NCBI RefSeq assembly: GCF_905171775.1
Contig: NC_053495.1
Location: 112,850,614-112,914,613, forward strand
Origin: Rana temporaria
Taxonomy: Eukaryota > Chordata > Amphibia > Anura > Ranidae
DNA length: 64,000 nucleotides
Direction: 5' to 3'
Below are positions 23,226-33,936 of this stretch, one piece after another. The notes beneath the pieces are model-generated. The model was not told where the DNA came from. It made no database searches and saw only the letters and a list, made by a program, of their open reading frames with translations. The translations under genes were made by a program, and so were the position numbers. Within the stretch, counting starts at the first letter, position 1. Every line of letters begins with the position of its first letter.

Positions 23226-23782
23226 TTCAGACTGGGAGGAATTGGTATATGACGAAAGCACTCAAGCGGAGTGTGGGACGTTTGGTTACATAGACTATTT
23301 TAACTTTTGCACAGATAACAAAATAGTGTTAGGATCAGACCTGGACTTGCCACAGGGCACATCGGCATTTACCTGGTGGGCAGGGCTGAAACTCAGGGAT
23401 GACAGCTGTATCTCCTCAGCTCCCCGTGATGTGTGGGAAGGGGAAGAGGGAGTGAGGCAAAGGCAGACAGCTCTTATGTCCCAGAACCAGGGGCAGACTT
23501 AGGGCTGCCACCTTTTTTTCAAGCCAAACCTGAACACGGCGCACAACATTTTTTTTGTATATGCTATAAGATTATAAAAGACAAGACTTGGGACACTTGG
23601 TTGCCTCAAGTAGAACAGTAATGCATAGCGCAGTGGGTGTGGCCAAATTGTGAGTGTTATGCATGGAATACAGGGGTCAGGAATATTTACTGTGCAAAAT
23701 GCAGGGGACATGAGTGTGGAATATATAGTAGCAGTCTTAAGTACAAAATAAAGAGTACAGTAGTCAGGGGTGTGTAACACAC
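23226..23782. other. Unassigned intronic stretch
   Basis: No domain or repeat end was recognised. It could be internal sequence of whatever element the upstream LTR-like segment belongs to. Confidence 0.35.
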
Positions 23783-23981
23783 AGGGGTTGATTTACTAAA
23801 GGCAAATCCTCTCTGCACTACAAGTGCACATGGAAGTGCAGTCGCTGTAAATCTGAGGGGAAGATCTTAAATCAGAGGAAGCTCTGCTGATTTTATCATC
23901 CAATTATGTACAAGCAAAAAATGCTGTTTTTTTATCTCCCTTGCATGTCTCCCTCGGATCTACAGCGACTGCACTTCCAAG

Positions 23982-25310
23982 CAGGGGCGTTGCTTGGTGT
24001 GAAAAAGACCAGGGGTTTCAGCCCGAAGTCCAAGTCCGGCGGCAGCATGCACGGGGGGAATTGACTGCTTGGTGGGGGGGGGGGGGGTTAGGCTCACTTG
24101 TTGGTTGCTGCCTGGCTCACCAGGGTCACTAAACTGACCTACCAGACCCCTACACTGACCCCTACACTGATCCCCCTGACACATATACACTGATCCCCCT
24201 GACACTTACACTGACCCCCCTGACACTTACACTGACCCCCCCTGACACCTACACTGACCTCCCTGACACATACGCTGATCCCCCTGACACATACGCTGAC
24301 CCCCTGACACATACGCTGACCCCCCGACACCTATACTGATCCACCTGACACATACACTGACCCCCCTGACACATACGCTGACCCCCCCGACACACAGGCT
24401 GACCCCCCCCGACACCTATACTGATCCACCTGACACATACGCTGATCCCCTGACACATACGCTGACCCCCCCGACACACAGGCTGACCCCCCCGACACCT
24501 ATACTGATCCACCTGACACATACGCTGATCCCCCTGACACATACGCTGATCCCCCTGACACATACGCTGACCCCCCTGACACATACGCTGACCCCCCCGA
24601 CACAAAGGCTGACACCCCTAACACCTATACTGATCCACCTGACACATATGCTGATCCCCCTGACACATACGCTGGTCCCCCTGACACATACACTGACCCC
24701 CCCGACACATAGGCTGACCCCCCTAACGCCTATACTGATCCACCTGACACATATGCTGATCCCCCTGACACATACGCTGATCCCCCTGACACATACACTG
24801 ACCCCCCTGACACCTATATTGACCCCCCTGACACATATCCTAAACCCCCTTGACACCTACACTGACCTCCCCTGCCCTCTTACAATGACCCCCCCTGACA
24901 CCTACACTGACCCCCCTGACACATACATTGACCCCCCGTGACATGTGACCTTTTGACACTCCTGCAGCTCAGTCTCAGTAGTGTAGCCCAGCTCATTCCG
25001 ACCACTTCACAACAGGCTGCATGCACCAGTGAGAGAGAGTCAGGATGGGAGCGCCGCTCTGCTGCATGGCCATTTACACAGAGCGAGCAGATATCTTGGG
25101 ATTGGACCAGTGGAATGTCCATCACAGGAGCCGGGTCCCAGAGGCGGGACTATTTGTACGTCAGTAACATCACTCGGCCGCGCTTCATAAGCGGGAGATC
25201 ATTGCCTGTGGAAACAGCTCGGGGCTAATAATGTTATTAAGGGTTATGGAGACCTGGGGCTTTTCGGGGGCACACTCAGGGCCCCAGCCCCCCCCCTCCC
25301 GACACCACTG
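23982..25310. mobile_element. hAT-like non-autonomous element carrying a minisatellite
   Basis: It is flanked by the 8-base duplication CTTCCAAG (23974-23981 and 25311-25318), the hallmark of hAT transposition. The termini are CAGGGGCGTTGC on the left and CGACACCACTG on the right, which fit the CAG...CTG pattern of hAT ends. The interior has no transposase. It holds an 800-base tandem array (24133-24950) and GC-rich sequence. Confidence 0.82.
24133..24950. repeat. ~21-bp minisatellite (CTGAYCCCCCTGACACATACG-type unit)
   Basis: About 35-40 tandem units of a 20-21-base C-rich repeat of the form GACACATACGCTGATCCCCC, with variants GACACCTATACTGATCCACC and GACACACAGGCTGACCCCCC. A higher-order pattern (variant types recurring about every 100 bases) is visible. 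The cysteine/valine/glycine-rich frames on the - strand come from this unit and are not genes. Confidence 0.95.
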
Positions 25311-25373
25311 CTTCCAAGTGCACTTGCAGTGCACTTGTAGTGCAAAGTGGATTTGCCTTTAGTAAATAAACCC

Positions 25374-26240
25374 CATTGTATAGGGGTAAGAAGAGTGCAA
25401 AATTCCCCCCGCAAGCAATACTCTTCTCCATGTTACCTTTTCATCAAATATCCCAACTCCCTCTCCTGCAAAAAAATAAATAAAAAATCCAGCACCAATC
25501 TTTATGCTCACTCCCCACCCCACCCCACCAATAAAAATTATTTCTCCCCTTCCAGAACAATTCCCCCTCAAAACAAATCCTCTTCCTCAGCACAAGTCCT
25601 CCTCTACTATCCCCAAAATCCCCAGGCCTAGCCCCCTTCTTCTCCATCCCAGCACTTATCCCTGTCCCCCTAATAGAATTCCTCTTCCCCAACCAGTACA
25701 AATCTTCCTTCCCCCAATATCCCTCTTGGAATAAATCCTCTGCCACCACCAAATCCTTCCCCCCAACACAGCCTCCCATTCCAGTAGAACACCCCCCCCC
25801 CATCCCCCCCCAAAAAATCTCTCTTGTATTATGGTAAACAAAAATATCCCACTTCTAGCACAAACCTCTTGCTAAAAAAATATCCCCCTTCCCAGCAAAA
25901 ATATCCTTCCACCCTACAAATCCCTATCCCAGCACAGCTCATCTTCCCAGCACAAATACCACACCCCAACATCCCCCCAAGCATAAATCCTCCTCACAGT
26001 ACAAATTCTCTCCCCCAAATCCCCCCTTTCAGCTCCCCATCCTGGAACAATTCCTCTCTCCTCATCCTCTCCAGCGCAAATCCTCTTTCCTTCAAGCCCC
26101 TCCTACACAAGTCCTCTCCCCAGTTCCATCACATGTCTTCACACCTAAATCCCCCTGCCAGTACAAACTTTTCCCCCCCACAAACAAAAATCCTTTCCCA
26201 CCTTCTAATACAAATCCAAACCTCCCAACTGTTCCTGTTT
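25374..26240 (+). other. C-rich, G-poor degenerate repeat tract
   Basis: About 850 bases with very few G on the + strand, made of loosely repeated phrases such as CCCAGCACAAATCCTC and TCCCCCAA at roughly 25-30-base spacing. It looks like an old minisatellite. Proline/serine-rich frames across it reflect composition. The adjacent tract at 26300-26490 has the opposite strand bias. Confidence 0.7.
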
Positions 26241-26299
26241 TATTGGGCCTTCCCTGAGATTTGAACTAAATCTCAGGGTCCCATGAATCCGGGCTGAGT

Positions 26300-26490
26300 C
26301 CTGGAGCACTCTGGGAGGAAGAGGGCTAGTGCTAAAAGGGGGGGTTGGATATGTGTGGGGGCCACTCTGGGAGGGAGAGGGCTAGTTCTGGAAAAGGGTT
26401 GGGTTGGATATGTGCTGGAGGGCACTCTGGGAGGGAGAGGGCTAGTGCTGGAAGGGGAGTTCGATATGTGCTGGGGGGCACTCTGTGAGG
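26300..26490 (+). repeat. ~60-bp G-rich tandem repeat, three copies
   Basis: Three consecutive units containing CACTCTGGGAGGGAGAGGGC, then TAGTGCTGGAA, then GTTGGATATGTGCTGG, with small indels. G-rich on the + strand, next to a G-poor tract. Confidence 0.85.
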
Positions 26491-26499
26491 GACCTGAAG

Positions 26500-26965
26500 G
26501 GTCTGGTATGGATTTTTGGGCGGAACCCCACGCCATTTTTTTTTAAATATGGCGTAGGGTTCCCCATTGAGGGGGACCACCACGCATTTTTATTTTTTAT
26601 TTTTCAATGACTTTGATCTGTTTTGCCGGGACCCGACAATTCATTATAGCCGTGAGTAGTTTTAAATGACTTTTTTTCCTTTAGAAATGTCATTTTGTGC
26701 AGAGACTGTTATAAGCACGGGAAACATGTGCTACTTTACAGGCATACCATAGACACCCCCCAGGTACGACATTTTAAGGAATATTTCACTTTTATTGTTT
26801 CACTTTAAGCATTATTAAAATCACTGCTCCCGAAAAAACGGCAGTTTTTAAAACTTTTTTTGCATGGACCCAGGTCCCCAAACACTTTTTAAGACAATAA
26901 CTTGCATATTAACCTTTAAAATTAGCACTTTAGATTTCTCCCATAGACTTTTAAAGGGTGTTCCG
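26500..26965. repeat. Fragment of the GGTCTGGTATGG / CACTTTTTAAGACAATAAC repeat family
   Basis: It shares GGTCTGGTATGG and ATGGCGTAGGGTTCCCC-type blocks with the large palindrome at 44916-46985. It also shares the long block from GAAATGTCATTTTGTGCAG through TTTTATTGTTTCACTTTAAGC to CAGGTCCCCAAACAC with 61960-62205. This repeat family therefore links three places in the window. Confidence 0.8.
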
Positions 26966-27169
26966 CGGCTTTTCGAATTTGCAGTGAACACCCCAAATTG
27001 TTCACTGTTCGGCAAACAGCCAATGTTCGACTCAAACATAAAGCTCATCCCTATCAGGGACCTGGGGGATGGGAGGAGGGTGTCCAGTGCTAGTTCACCT
27101 TTACGTTTGTTTACCCTTTAGCTTTACAGCTGTTTTTTTTGCTGCCTAAACACTAAAATAGATATCCTC

Positions 27170-27850
27170 TAGGGATAAACTGATCCAAATGAAAATTTTG
27201 CACCGTGTATATTTTACCCCGGTAGGGTTACAAAGGATATATCCGGACAGAGACCCCCACTGCCCCCGCTGCTGGGTACTTTCTTCCATATGTTCTGGGA
27301 GTGCCCTAAGATCATAGTTTTTTGGTCTTGTATTTTTGAGCCTATCAATACTCGACTTCAGGTAGAGATCCCTGTGTCCCTGAAGCAAGCCCTTCTGGGC
27401 ATTCCTGATGATGCTCAGAGATCTCACCACAGCAAACTGCTACTTACTTTTCTATGACAAAAATATTATCTTTTGTAACTAGTCTTCTCCCACACCTCCA
27501 ACATTCTCGTCCTGGGAAGCCATGATTGATGCTGTGCTACCTCTTTACAAAGTACATTAGTCATGGCTGTCCTTGGAAGTACGACAAGGTCTGGCAGCCG
27601 TGGACTTCCCAAAGAGTGCACCCCTTACATTGGCCCTCGCTCCCCCACTAGAGTAAAGTAATCTTTACTAGGATTTCCCTTTTGCTATGCTGTTTACACC
27701 TCTCTCTCTGGAATGCAACTGAATGTTGATGTTTTACTATATACCTTCATGTATATCTCCTTAATGCTATAATACCATGTCACTCACGTTCTTATTGTTT
27801 GTTCTGATCATTGTAATTGTTTTTTTTTTGTATTCTAATACATTGACTAC
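27170..27850 (+). pseudogene. L1/Tx1-like ORF2 3' fragment
   Basis: The + strand translation near 27215-27460 gives PPLPPLLGTFFHMFWECPK followed by a W-rich stretch and KQALLGIP. This is the cysteine/tryptophan-rich C-terminal part of L1-like ORF2 (compare FWECP here with LWRCP at 8115-8840). Stops follow near 27459. A degenerate 3' UTR runs to about 27850. It is 5' truncated and sits just before sushi exon 2. Confidence 0.65.
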
Positions 27851-27924
27851 AACAAAGCAATCCTGATTGTTAAAAACACTGTAGTACATTGCATCATTTA
27901 TTTTAAAACTATGTTTTGATTTAG

Positions 27925-28101
27925 AATCATCCTGTGGAAAGTTGGCAAACGTGGAAAATGGCGGTTTCCACCCTGTAAAAGCATCATATGCAGACCGAGA
28001 TGTGGTGCAATTCTCTTGTAAAGAAAATTATTTAACTAAAGGCTCTGAATTAATTCAATGCTATTCTTACGGATGGGATCCTGAGCCACCAACCTGTGAA
28101 G
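27925..28101 (+). CDS. Complement factor H-like gene, sushi exon 2
   Basis: A 177-base exon after TTTAG and before GTCAGT, phase 1-1. One CCP module with cysteines in SSCGKL, FSCKENY, IQCYSYGW and PPTCE, and the conserved W. The ASYADRDVVQFSC segment is the typical strand leading into cysteine two. It joins in frame with exons 1 and 3. A hypervariable-loop region follows ENGGF. Which factor H module it corresponds to cannot be told from sequence alone. Confidence 0.92.
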
Positions 28102-28880
28102 GTCAGTAACATTAACAGTTGTTAAGTTACACTGCCAGTCATTAATTTCAGAGCTATCCAAATGAGGTTCTTGTTAAAATACAGTGATACAACAGGATTT
28201 CAACATTTAAAAAAAAACAAATTATTGCTAATAAAGGTCATTTGACATTGCAATTGCTATATTTGCCTCTAAATATGATCACTGTAACCAGGTTTTTTTT
28301 TTCTCACTTTCACCCCTCTTTAGCTCTGACTTCTCTATTCAACGCCCCCCTCCACTGCCTCCATCTTCTCCCCCGCTCCTTAAAAGCTCCACCATTGTCC
28401 ACATGTCTTACTTTTGTTGCTGAATTAAGCTGAAGTACCCAACCAGCTCTAGTACCTTCCACTCCACCGCTCACACTCAGGGAGATCCTCCTTGTGGGGG
28501 GGGGGGGGGTGTCAGCATCTCCCTTGTACCCATCCTGCACTCAGGAGATCAGATCTGTGGGAGCTGTTGGGAGACAAGCTGTCACTTATAAACCCAGAAG
28601 CCGGACTTCTGTGTTTACAAGTGTTAGTGATAGGCAGGGGGCAGAGAGCAAAGGGCCTGAGCCAGAGGTAGTGGAACTGAGTTCCACCAAGTTCGTGCTG
28701 AAAAAATGCCCTGACTGTAACACTTCTAATGTGTCCTGTAACATGTGGACATTTGGCATTTATGCTAGTGCTACGTTGTCTCATTTAGAAAAGGCCTTGT
28801 ATGTGCAATGGTTAGTTGGTTAAAGTCCAACTCGGGGAAAAATAAAAGTTCTCCCTTGCAGCGGGGCTGTGCCCACACTG
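28102..28880. other. Intron, no recognised feature
   Basis: It includes a G run near 28495-28510 and low-complexity pyrimidine stretches. No exon or transposon end was recognised. Confidence 0.45.
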
Positions 28881-31335
28881 TGAATGAATGAATGAATGAA
28901 AAACGTATAAAGCGCGGCGCATGCGAACTGAATCGTTTCTGGGCGCTAGTTGTTCGTGTCTCATGACATCAAAAGAGCAGAGTTTTGATCTGTCTTCTGA
29001 AAGTCAGGTGGTTTTCCTCCAACCGAATGCTGGTTGGTAAAGCGTTCCATAGTCTAGGACCCTGAAAAGCAAACCTTCTCTCTCCTTTGGACTTGTATTT
29101 GGTTTTTGGTACCCTGACCAGATTTTGGTCGGTGGATCGCAGAACGCGATTAGAATTGTGAGGTTCTATCTTGTCGCAAAGATATTGCGGAGCCTTCCCA
29201 TGGATGCACTTATGTGTCAGGCAGAGTGCTTTAAATGCAATTCTGTCTTTTACTGGCAGCCAGTGACGGGTTCTCAACGAAGGTGAGATTGATTCCCATT
29301 TTTTTTTCCCAGTCACCAGTCTGGCGGCCGTATTCTGAACGACTTGCAGACGGGAGATTTGGTACTTTGGGAGTCCGAGGTACAGGGCGTTAGCATAGTC
29401 CAGTCTGGAATTCACGATTGTTCCCACCACGACTGCTACGTCTTCTTTGGGGATAAATGGAATAAGTCTGCGTAATAGGTGCAACAGATGGTGCGCTCCG
29501 CTGACTACTGACCCTATTTGTGCGTCCATTGTCATGAAGGTGTCGAAGATGACCCCGAGACTTTTGACTTTGGAGCTAGGGGTGATGATTTGGCCCAGAA
29601 TGGGCGGGGGTGTCCAGGTTGTTGCCAGTTTACTCTTTCGGCTGGTGTGAAACATAAGGAGTTCTGTTTTTGAACTGTTGAGTTTAAGATAACTCTTTGT
29701 CATCCAGTTTTCTATCAAAGAGAGACATTTCTCTAAACTGGGATGATGATCCTTTTTGTTGCAGATGCGAAAATACAGTTGCGTATCGTCTGCATAAGAG
29801 TGATAGAGTAGTTCTTGGCTACTGATAATATCAAAGAGAGGGCGAAGATAGATGTTGAAAAGCACCGGTGACAGGGGGGATCCTTGGGGGACTCCACATG
29901 ACACCGTGCGCTTTTCCGACGTGAAAGAACCCAATTTAACTGTTTGTGATCGGTTTTCAAGAAAGGAAGAAAACCATGGTAAATCACCTTCTGCGACTTC
30001 TGCTACCTTGGCTAGTCGCATCAGTAACAGTTTGTGGTCTACCGTGTCAAAGGCTGCGCTTAGGTCCAGCAGAACCAGGAGACAAGATTCTCCTTCGTCT
30101 GCGGCCTCGAGGGCATCGTCCCATATTTTGAGTAAGGCCGTTTCTGTCCCGTGTCCGGGACGGAAGCCTGATTGTAATGGATCCAGTAGATTGTGGGTAT
30201 CTAGATGCTGTTGCAGCTGTTGTACCACTACTTTCTCCATTATCTTGGAGAGAACATTTAGGCCTGTTATGGGACGGCGGTGAGTTGGGTCCTTGGGATC
30301 CAGGTTAGGTTTTTTCAAGATGGGCTGGATTGTGCCCTCTTTCAACAGGGATGGCACTGTGCCTTCCTTAAATGATTGGTTTATAAGCTGTGTGATGGGT
30401 GGTGCCAGGATGTCGGCACATTCCTTCAGTAGTTTGGTGGGGATGATATCATTGGGCGATGTGCTGTTCCGCAAAGCACCAATGATATTTTTTGTGGTAT
30501 CGCTGGAGATCGGTTCCAGAGTGAACTTTGTTGATTGTAGAGCGTTTCTGTGGGTGTTTTGTGGTTGATTGACGGTGGGGTTGAGGGGGGTATTGTTTTG
30601 CAAGATGCTTTCCCGGATTCTTTCAATTTTGTTGATGAAGAAATCCGATAGTTCATTACAGAACTCTTGGGTGTCTGAGTTGGGGACTTCAAGACATCCT
30701 GGATTCATGGTCTGGGTGACCATCTTGAAGAGTTCGCGGGGGCGGTTTAGGGCGCTGTTAATCGCCATAGAAAAATGATGTTTCTTGGCTTTGAAGATTT
30801 CTTTATGATATCGTGTTGTTATTGCCTTGTAGATGATGAGGTTATCCTCTGCAGGGCTTCTTTTCCAGGCGGCTTCCGCCCTTCTGCGCTCTTGCTTCAG
30901 AAGCGACAGCTGTTTGTTGAACCAGCCAGACTTTCTTTTTCGGATGCAGGCTTTGCGTTTTGGTGCTACTAAATCGGCTGACTGTAGCAGGGCTGCGTTT
31001 ATGGCATCCAGTGTATCTGCGGCTGTTTGATGTGAATGGATTGTTTTGATTCTGTTTCCCAAGGTAGATTTAAAGAGTTCCGAATGGAGCTTCTTCTGAG
31101 ATCTAGCCCAGTGTATTGTCACCGGCTTGGGTACTTTTATCACTGGGGGAATTTTGGAGATTATGAAATTGATTGCATGGTGGTCTGTCCATGGCAATGG
31201 TTCATTTTCTAAAATGCTTATTTTCAGATTTTGTCTGAAAATTAGGTCGAGTGTGTGACCTGAAGCATGTGTTGGCCCGCATATAAGTTGCTGTAGCCCT
31301 AATCCCTCCAGGTAAGAGTTAACTTCTCACTTATG
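28881..31335 (-). mobile_element. L2-like non-LTR retrotransposon, 5' truncated
   Basis: The - strand 3' end has the short tandem tail (TTCA)n at 28881-28900, preceded by a GCGCTTTATACG-like motif. Both are hallmarks of L2-type LINEs, which end in a simple repeat instead of poly(A). A 742-residue RT frame fills most of it. The 5' part (most of the endonuclease) is missing, and it stops near the hAT-like element at 31344. Confidence 0.9.
28969..31197 (-). CDS. L2-like RT polyprotein, open but 5' truncated
   Basis: An uninterrupted 742-residue frame, starting at an internal Met just inside the C-terminal end of the endonuclease (WTDHHAI corresponds to its SDH-type motif). RT motifs: LLDLSAAFDTVDH (about 376-388, motif A), GVPQGSPLSPVLFNIYL (435-451, motif B) and SYADDTQLYF (467-476, catalytic YADD). 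The C-terminal part has RLQVVQNTAARLVTG and HWLPVKDRIAFK, typical of the L2/CR1 group. Lack of stops over 2.2 kb suggests a fairly young insertion. Without the endonuclease it is unlikely to move by itself. Confidence 0.93.
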   Translation of the reverse strand: MPWTDHHAINFIISKIPPVIKVPKPVTIHWARSQKKLHSELFKSTLGNRIKTIHSHQTAADTLDAINAALLQSADLVAPKRKACIRKRKSGWFNKQLSLLKQERRRAEAAWKRSPAEDNLIIYKAITTRYHKEIFKAKKHHFSMAINSALNRPRELFKMVTQTMNPGCLEVPNSDTQEFCNELSDFFINKIERIRESILQNNTPLNPTVNQPQNTHRNALQSTKFTLEPISSDTTKNIIGALRNSTSPNDIIPTKLLKECADILAPPITQLINQSFKEGTVPSLLKEGTIQPILKKPNLDPKDPTHRRPITGLNVLSKIMEKVVVQQLQQHLDTHNLLDPLQSGFRPGHGTETALLKIWDDALEAADEGESCLLVLLDLSAAFDTVDHKLLLMRLAKVAEVAEGDLPWFSSFLENRSQTVKLGSFTSEKRTVSCGVPQGSPLSPVLFNIYLRPLFDIISSQELLYHSYADDTQLYFRICNKKDHHPSLEKCLSLIENWMTKSYLKLNSSKTELLMFHTSRKSKLATTWTPPPILGQIITPSSKVKSLGVIFDTFMTMDAQIGSVVSGAHHLLHLLRRLIPFIPKEDVAVVVGTIVNSRLDYANALYLGLPKYQISRLQVVQNTAARLVTGKKKWESISPSLRTRHWLPVKDRIAFKALCLTHKCIHGKAPQYLCDKIEPHNSNRVLRSTDQNLVRVPKTKYKSKGERRFAFQGPRLWNALPTSIRLEENHLTFRRQIKTLLF

Positions 31336-31343
31336 TCTAGGAA

Positions 31344-31883
31344 CAGTGGTGGCCGCTTCACTAGGGGCGCGGGGGCACCCCCCTAATCCATGCGCCCGGC
31401 CCCTAATAGATACAGGGTGCCGGATGCATGGATTGCAATGTTTTTTAAGCACATGATTGGAGCTTGAGGCTCTACATGGCTTCATAAAAGGTGGGCTCAG
31501 GGCCCAGAGCACTGGGCCCTGAGCCCACCCAGTTGTGTGACAATAGTAAATTAATATTCGCTATTGTCTTTCTGCTTCTCCTCCCGGCCAATCAGAAAGT
31601 CTTAGGACTGATGGCCAATTGGGTTTCCGCACCCACTTCCTGTTCAACCAGGAGGTGAAGCAACGCCTGTTCGGCTGGGAGAAGTAGTAACGGCCTTTGC
31701 TCTTCCCTCTGCAATCTGGAGCGAGGAGCAGCAGCATCACCTCATCATCGGACTCCTAAGGTAAGGCCACTGATCACCGCCTTCCCGTCCGTCCTCTGGG
31801 GTGGTGGGGGGTGATAGTGTAAGTGAGGGAGCCAGGTTTGTTTGTATGTCACCGCCCTAAATATTGAGCACCAGCCACAACTG
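31344..31883. mobile_element. 540-bp hAT-like MITE
   Basis: Flanked by the 8-base duplication TCTAGGAA (31336-31343 and 31884-31891). Ends CAGTGGTGGCCGC and CCAGCCACAACTG fit the CAG/CTG hAT pattern. Non-coding. Confidence 0.85.
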
Positions 31884-31891
31884 TCTAGGAA

Positions 31892-32845
31892 GCAGTAAAT
31901 GCACTTTTACTTACATGATCCTCCACTTCGACCCTGGACTGTTCCTTGCATTCTAACATCCAAGGCAAAGCTATGGTCACTGCATCAGTCTTGATGACAG
32001 AGGCATCTGACCACCACCAGAGTACAGGAGAGAAGAGGCTGTAGGGATTGGTCTTGCAACAGAGGAGTTTATGGGAGCAGAGAATAAGGTAAGTAAACTG
32101 CATTACCTGGTCCCCTAGAAACAAATAAGCAGTTAACCCTTGCTTTCCGGGAGCATCCTAACTGCAAGGGAGGAGTTCAGCTTTACAGTGAATATAAAGC
32201 CTTTTTTTTAAAACCTGCTGTGTGCAGGTATTGCACAAAGTGGTACCTTACCTCCTCTTCTGGAGTTCCCTGCCAGTGCTGTCCACTCTTCTTCTTCTCT
32301 TGGTGCCCCCTCAGCAAGCTGTGTGCATACAGTAGATACATCCCCTGCTCCCTCCTCACAGCATTTGATTGACAGCAGCAATAGCCTGTGGCTCCCGCTG
32401 CTCTCAGAGTCTCCTGTGAAAGCAGGAAGTGAAGAGAGAAGAGCTGCAGCTGGAACAGCACCAGATCGTGACAAAGACAGGTAAGTGTTTGGGGTTGGGT
32501 GAAATGGTAAAACATGTTTTACCTTAATGCAGAGAATGCATTAAGGTAAAAAATCTTTTAACTTTAGAACCACCTTAAAGACAGTAACACATGAGCCATC
32601 ATCAGCCATTGGCCCGAACATGTAGCACTAGGAAAATGTTAAAGCTGAAAAATTTAGAAAGGGGAATCTAATTTACAGGATTTGCTGGCAACCTTTTTCT
32701 GTGACATACTCTCACTAATATAATTAAACACAAAGATATACTGTCAATCATTAGTATATTTGATTTAAGACAGACCTATTTGGGTCAACAACAGATTGAA
32801 ACACCCAGAAGTTTATTGTGTCTATCTCCCCATCAGAATCCTTAA
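31892..32845. other. Intron with a partial TTAA-type MITE
   Basis: At 32505-32580 a palindromic stretch (ACCTTAATGCAGAGAATGCATTAAGGT) and GAACCACCTTAAAG resemble the end of the MITE at 32846-33657. The left end is not obvious. Nothing else was recognised. Confidence 0.45.
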
Positions 32846-33657
32846 AGTGATTATAAAGGAAAGATTAGAAAAAAAAATCCTCTTCTTTTTGGGCCCTCGC
32901 CGGTGATCCTGGCTCCTCCCTCCTTGTCCCTCTTGTTATGGGAGCACTCAAGCTGGCTCATTTCCGAGCCACACTCTGTGTGTCCATTTAGACTTAATAG
33001 CGTGGCTCGGCCCCTCCTCATTGGCTCACTTGCTGTCATTAACAGCAGCGAGAGCTAATGGCTCCCGCTGCTGTGTGAGTCAATGAGGAGTAAGGGACCT
33101 GGGAGAGCCGCTGCTCTCGCACACATCGTTGGATGGAGGTGGGCTCCGGTAAATATAAGGGGGGCACCCATAAGATTTGTTTTACCTTAATGTGTATAAT
33201 GCATTAAAGTATAACTAAAGGCAAAACATTTTTTTTTTTTTTGGATAGAGTAGAGAGGGATTTGAAAACCTGTCAGGCGCTATTGTCGTCTGTGCCCCCG
33301 TTAAGGAGATTCACCTTCTTTGTTTGTCCTGTTTATCATTATCATTGAAAGTGAAAGTAATAGAAAACTTAAAATTTGGAGTTGTTCCTGGAAAAATAAT
33401 AGAGGGGGAATCTTCCAAAAGGGACACCAGTTCTGCTGACCTGGGGGTCCCCAAGGAATTCCCTTCAATAACAGGGATTTCCTTTTACTTCCTATTTGGC
33501 AATGGGACATGAAGTGAAGGTAATTCTCTGCAATAGGACACAGATGGTGAAAAAAAAAATATGATAGTGGTTATTCCCTTGCTCTATCCAAAATAACAAT
33601 ACAAATGTGCCTATAGTTCTACTTTAAGGTATCAAACCTTTAGCTTTTAGAATCACT
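32846..33657. mobile_element. TTAA-flanked MITE with a second MITE inside
   Basis: Ends AGTGATTATAAAGG and CTTTTAGAATCACT are inverted and flanked by TTAA (32842-32845, 33658-33661). It is interrupted by another TTAA element at 33208-33623. Both are non-coding and piggyBac-like by target duplication. Confidence 0.75.
33208..33623. mobile_element. Nested TTAA-flanked MITE
   Basis: Ends AGTATAACTAAAGGC and GCCTATAGTTCTACT are inverted and flanked by TTAA at 33204-33207 and 33624-33627. It is inserted inside the MITE at 32846-33657, so it is the younger of the two. Confidence 0.75.
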
Positions 33658-33789
33658 TTAAAATGTATCCCTTTCCATGGGCATATGTATCATGTTTTTT
33701 GTTATTATGCTCTGTTTAGGTGTGCTCACAATGTGGTATTTTGACAGCAGAGTATGCCCATCCTTGCATATTGCAAACTGGAGATCTTC

Positions 33790-33936
33790 AGACTCCCACT
33801 ATATGGTGTAAACCTGGAAATCTCCGGTGCCCCCCCCTCAGGCCAAATGCGGTACTGCACAGCGCTTTGGCCTGAATCATGCTCGTATTGTGAAACGCTC
33901 GTTAACCGTGTTACTCGCAATCCAAGGTTCCACTGT
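33790..33936. repeat. Truncated MITE with TACAGTGGAACCTTGGATTGCGAG-type end
   Basis: The right end CTCGCAATCCAAGGTTCCACTGTA matches, in shorter form, the ends of the element at 39477-41098. The left end is missing or degraded. Confidence 0.6.

Larger units (their letters stand above)
23783..25373. repeat. MITE (GGGGTTGATTTACTAAAGGC ends) split by a hAT-like insertion
   Basis: The left end GGGTTGATTTACTAAAGGCAAA and the right end TTTGCCTTTAGTAAATAAACCCC are inverted, with subterminal CTGCACTACAAGTGCAC on both sides. The halves are separated by the element at 23982-25310. Confidence 0.8.

Noticed and set aside
24139..24856. Long cysteine/valine-rich frames on the - strand that look like a repeat protein
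   Set aside because: They are translations of the 21-bp minisatellite in several frames. No start context, splice signals or domain support a gene.
25347..26264. Proline/serine-rich frames in the C-rich tract
   Set aside because: They reflect a G-poor degenerate repeat. There are no splice signals or domains.
29447..30972. Several + strand frames
   Set aside because: They are antisense to the intact L2-like RT frame on the - strand.
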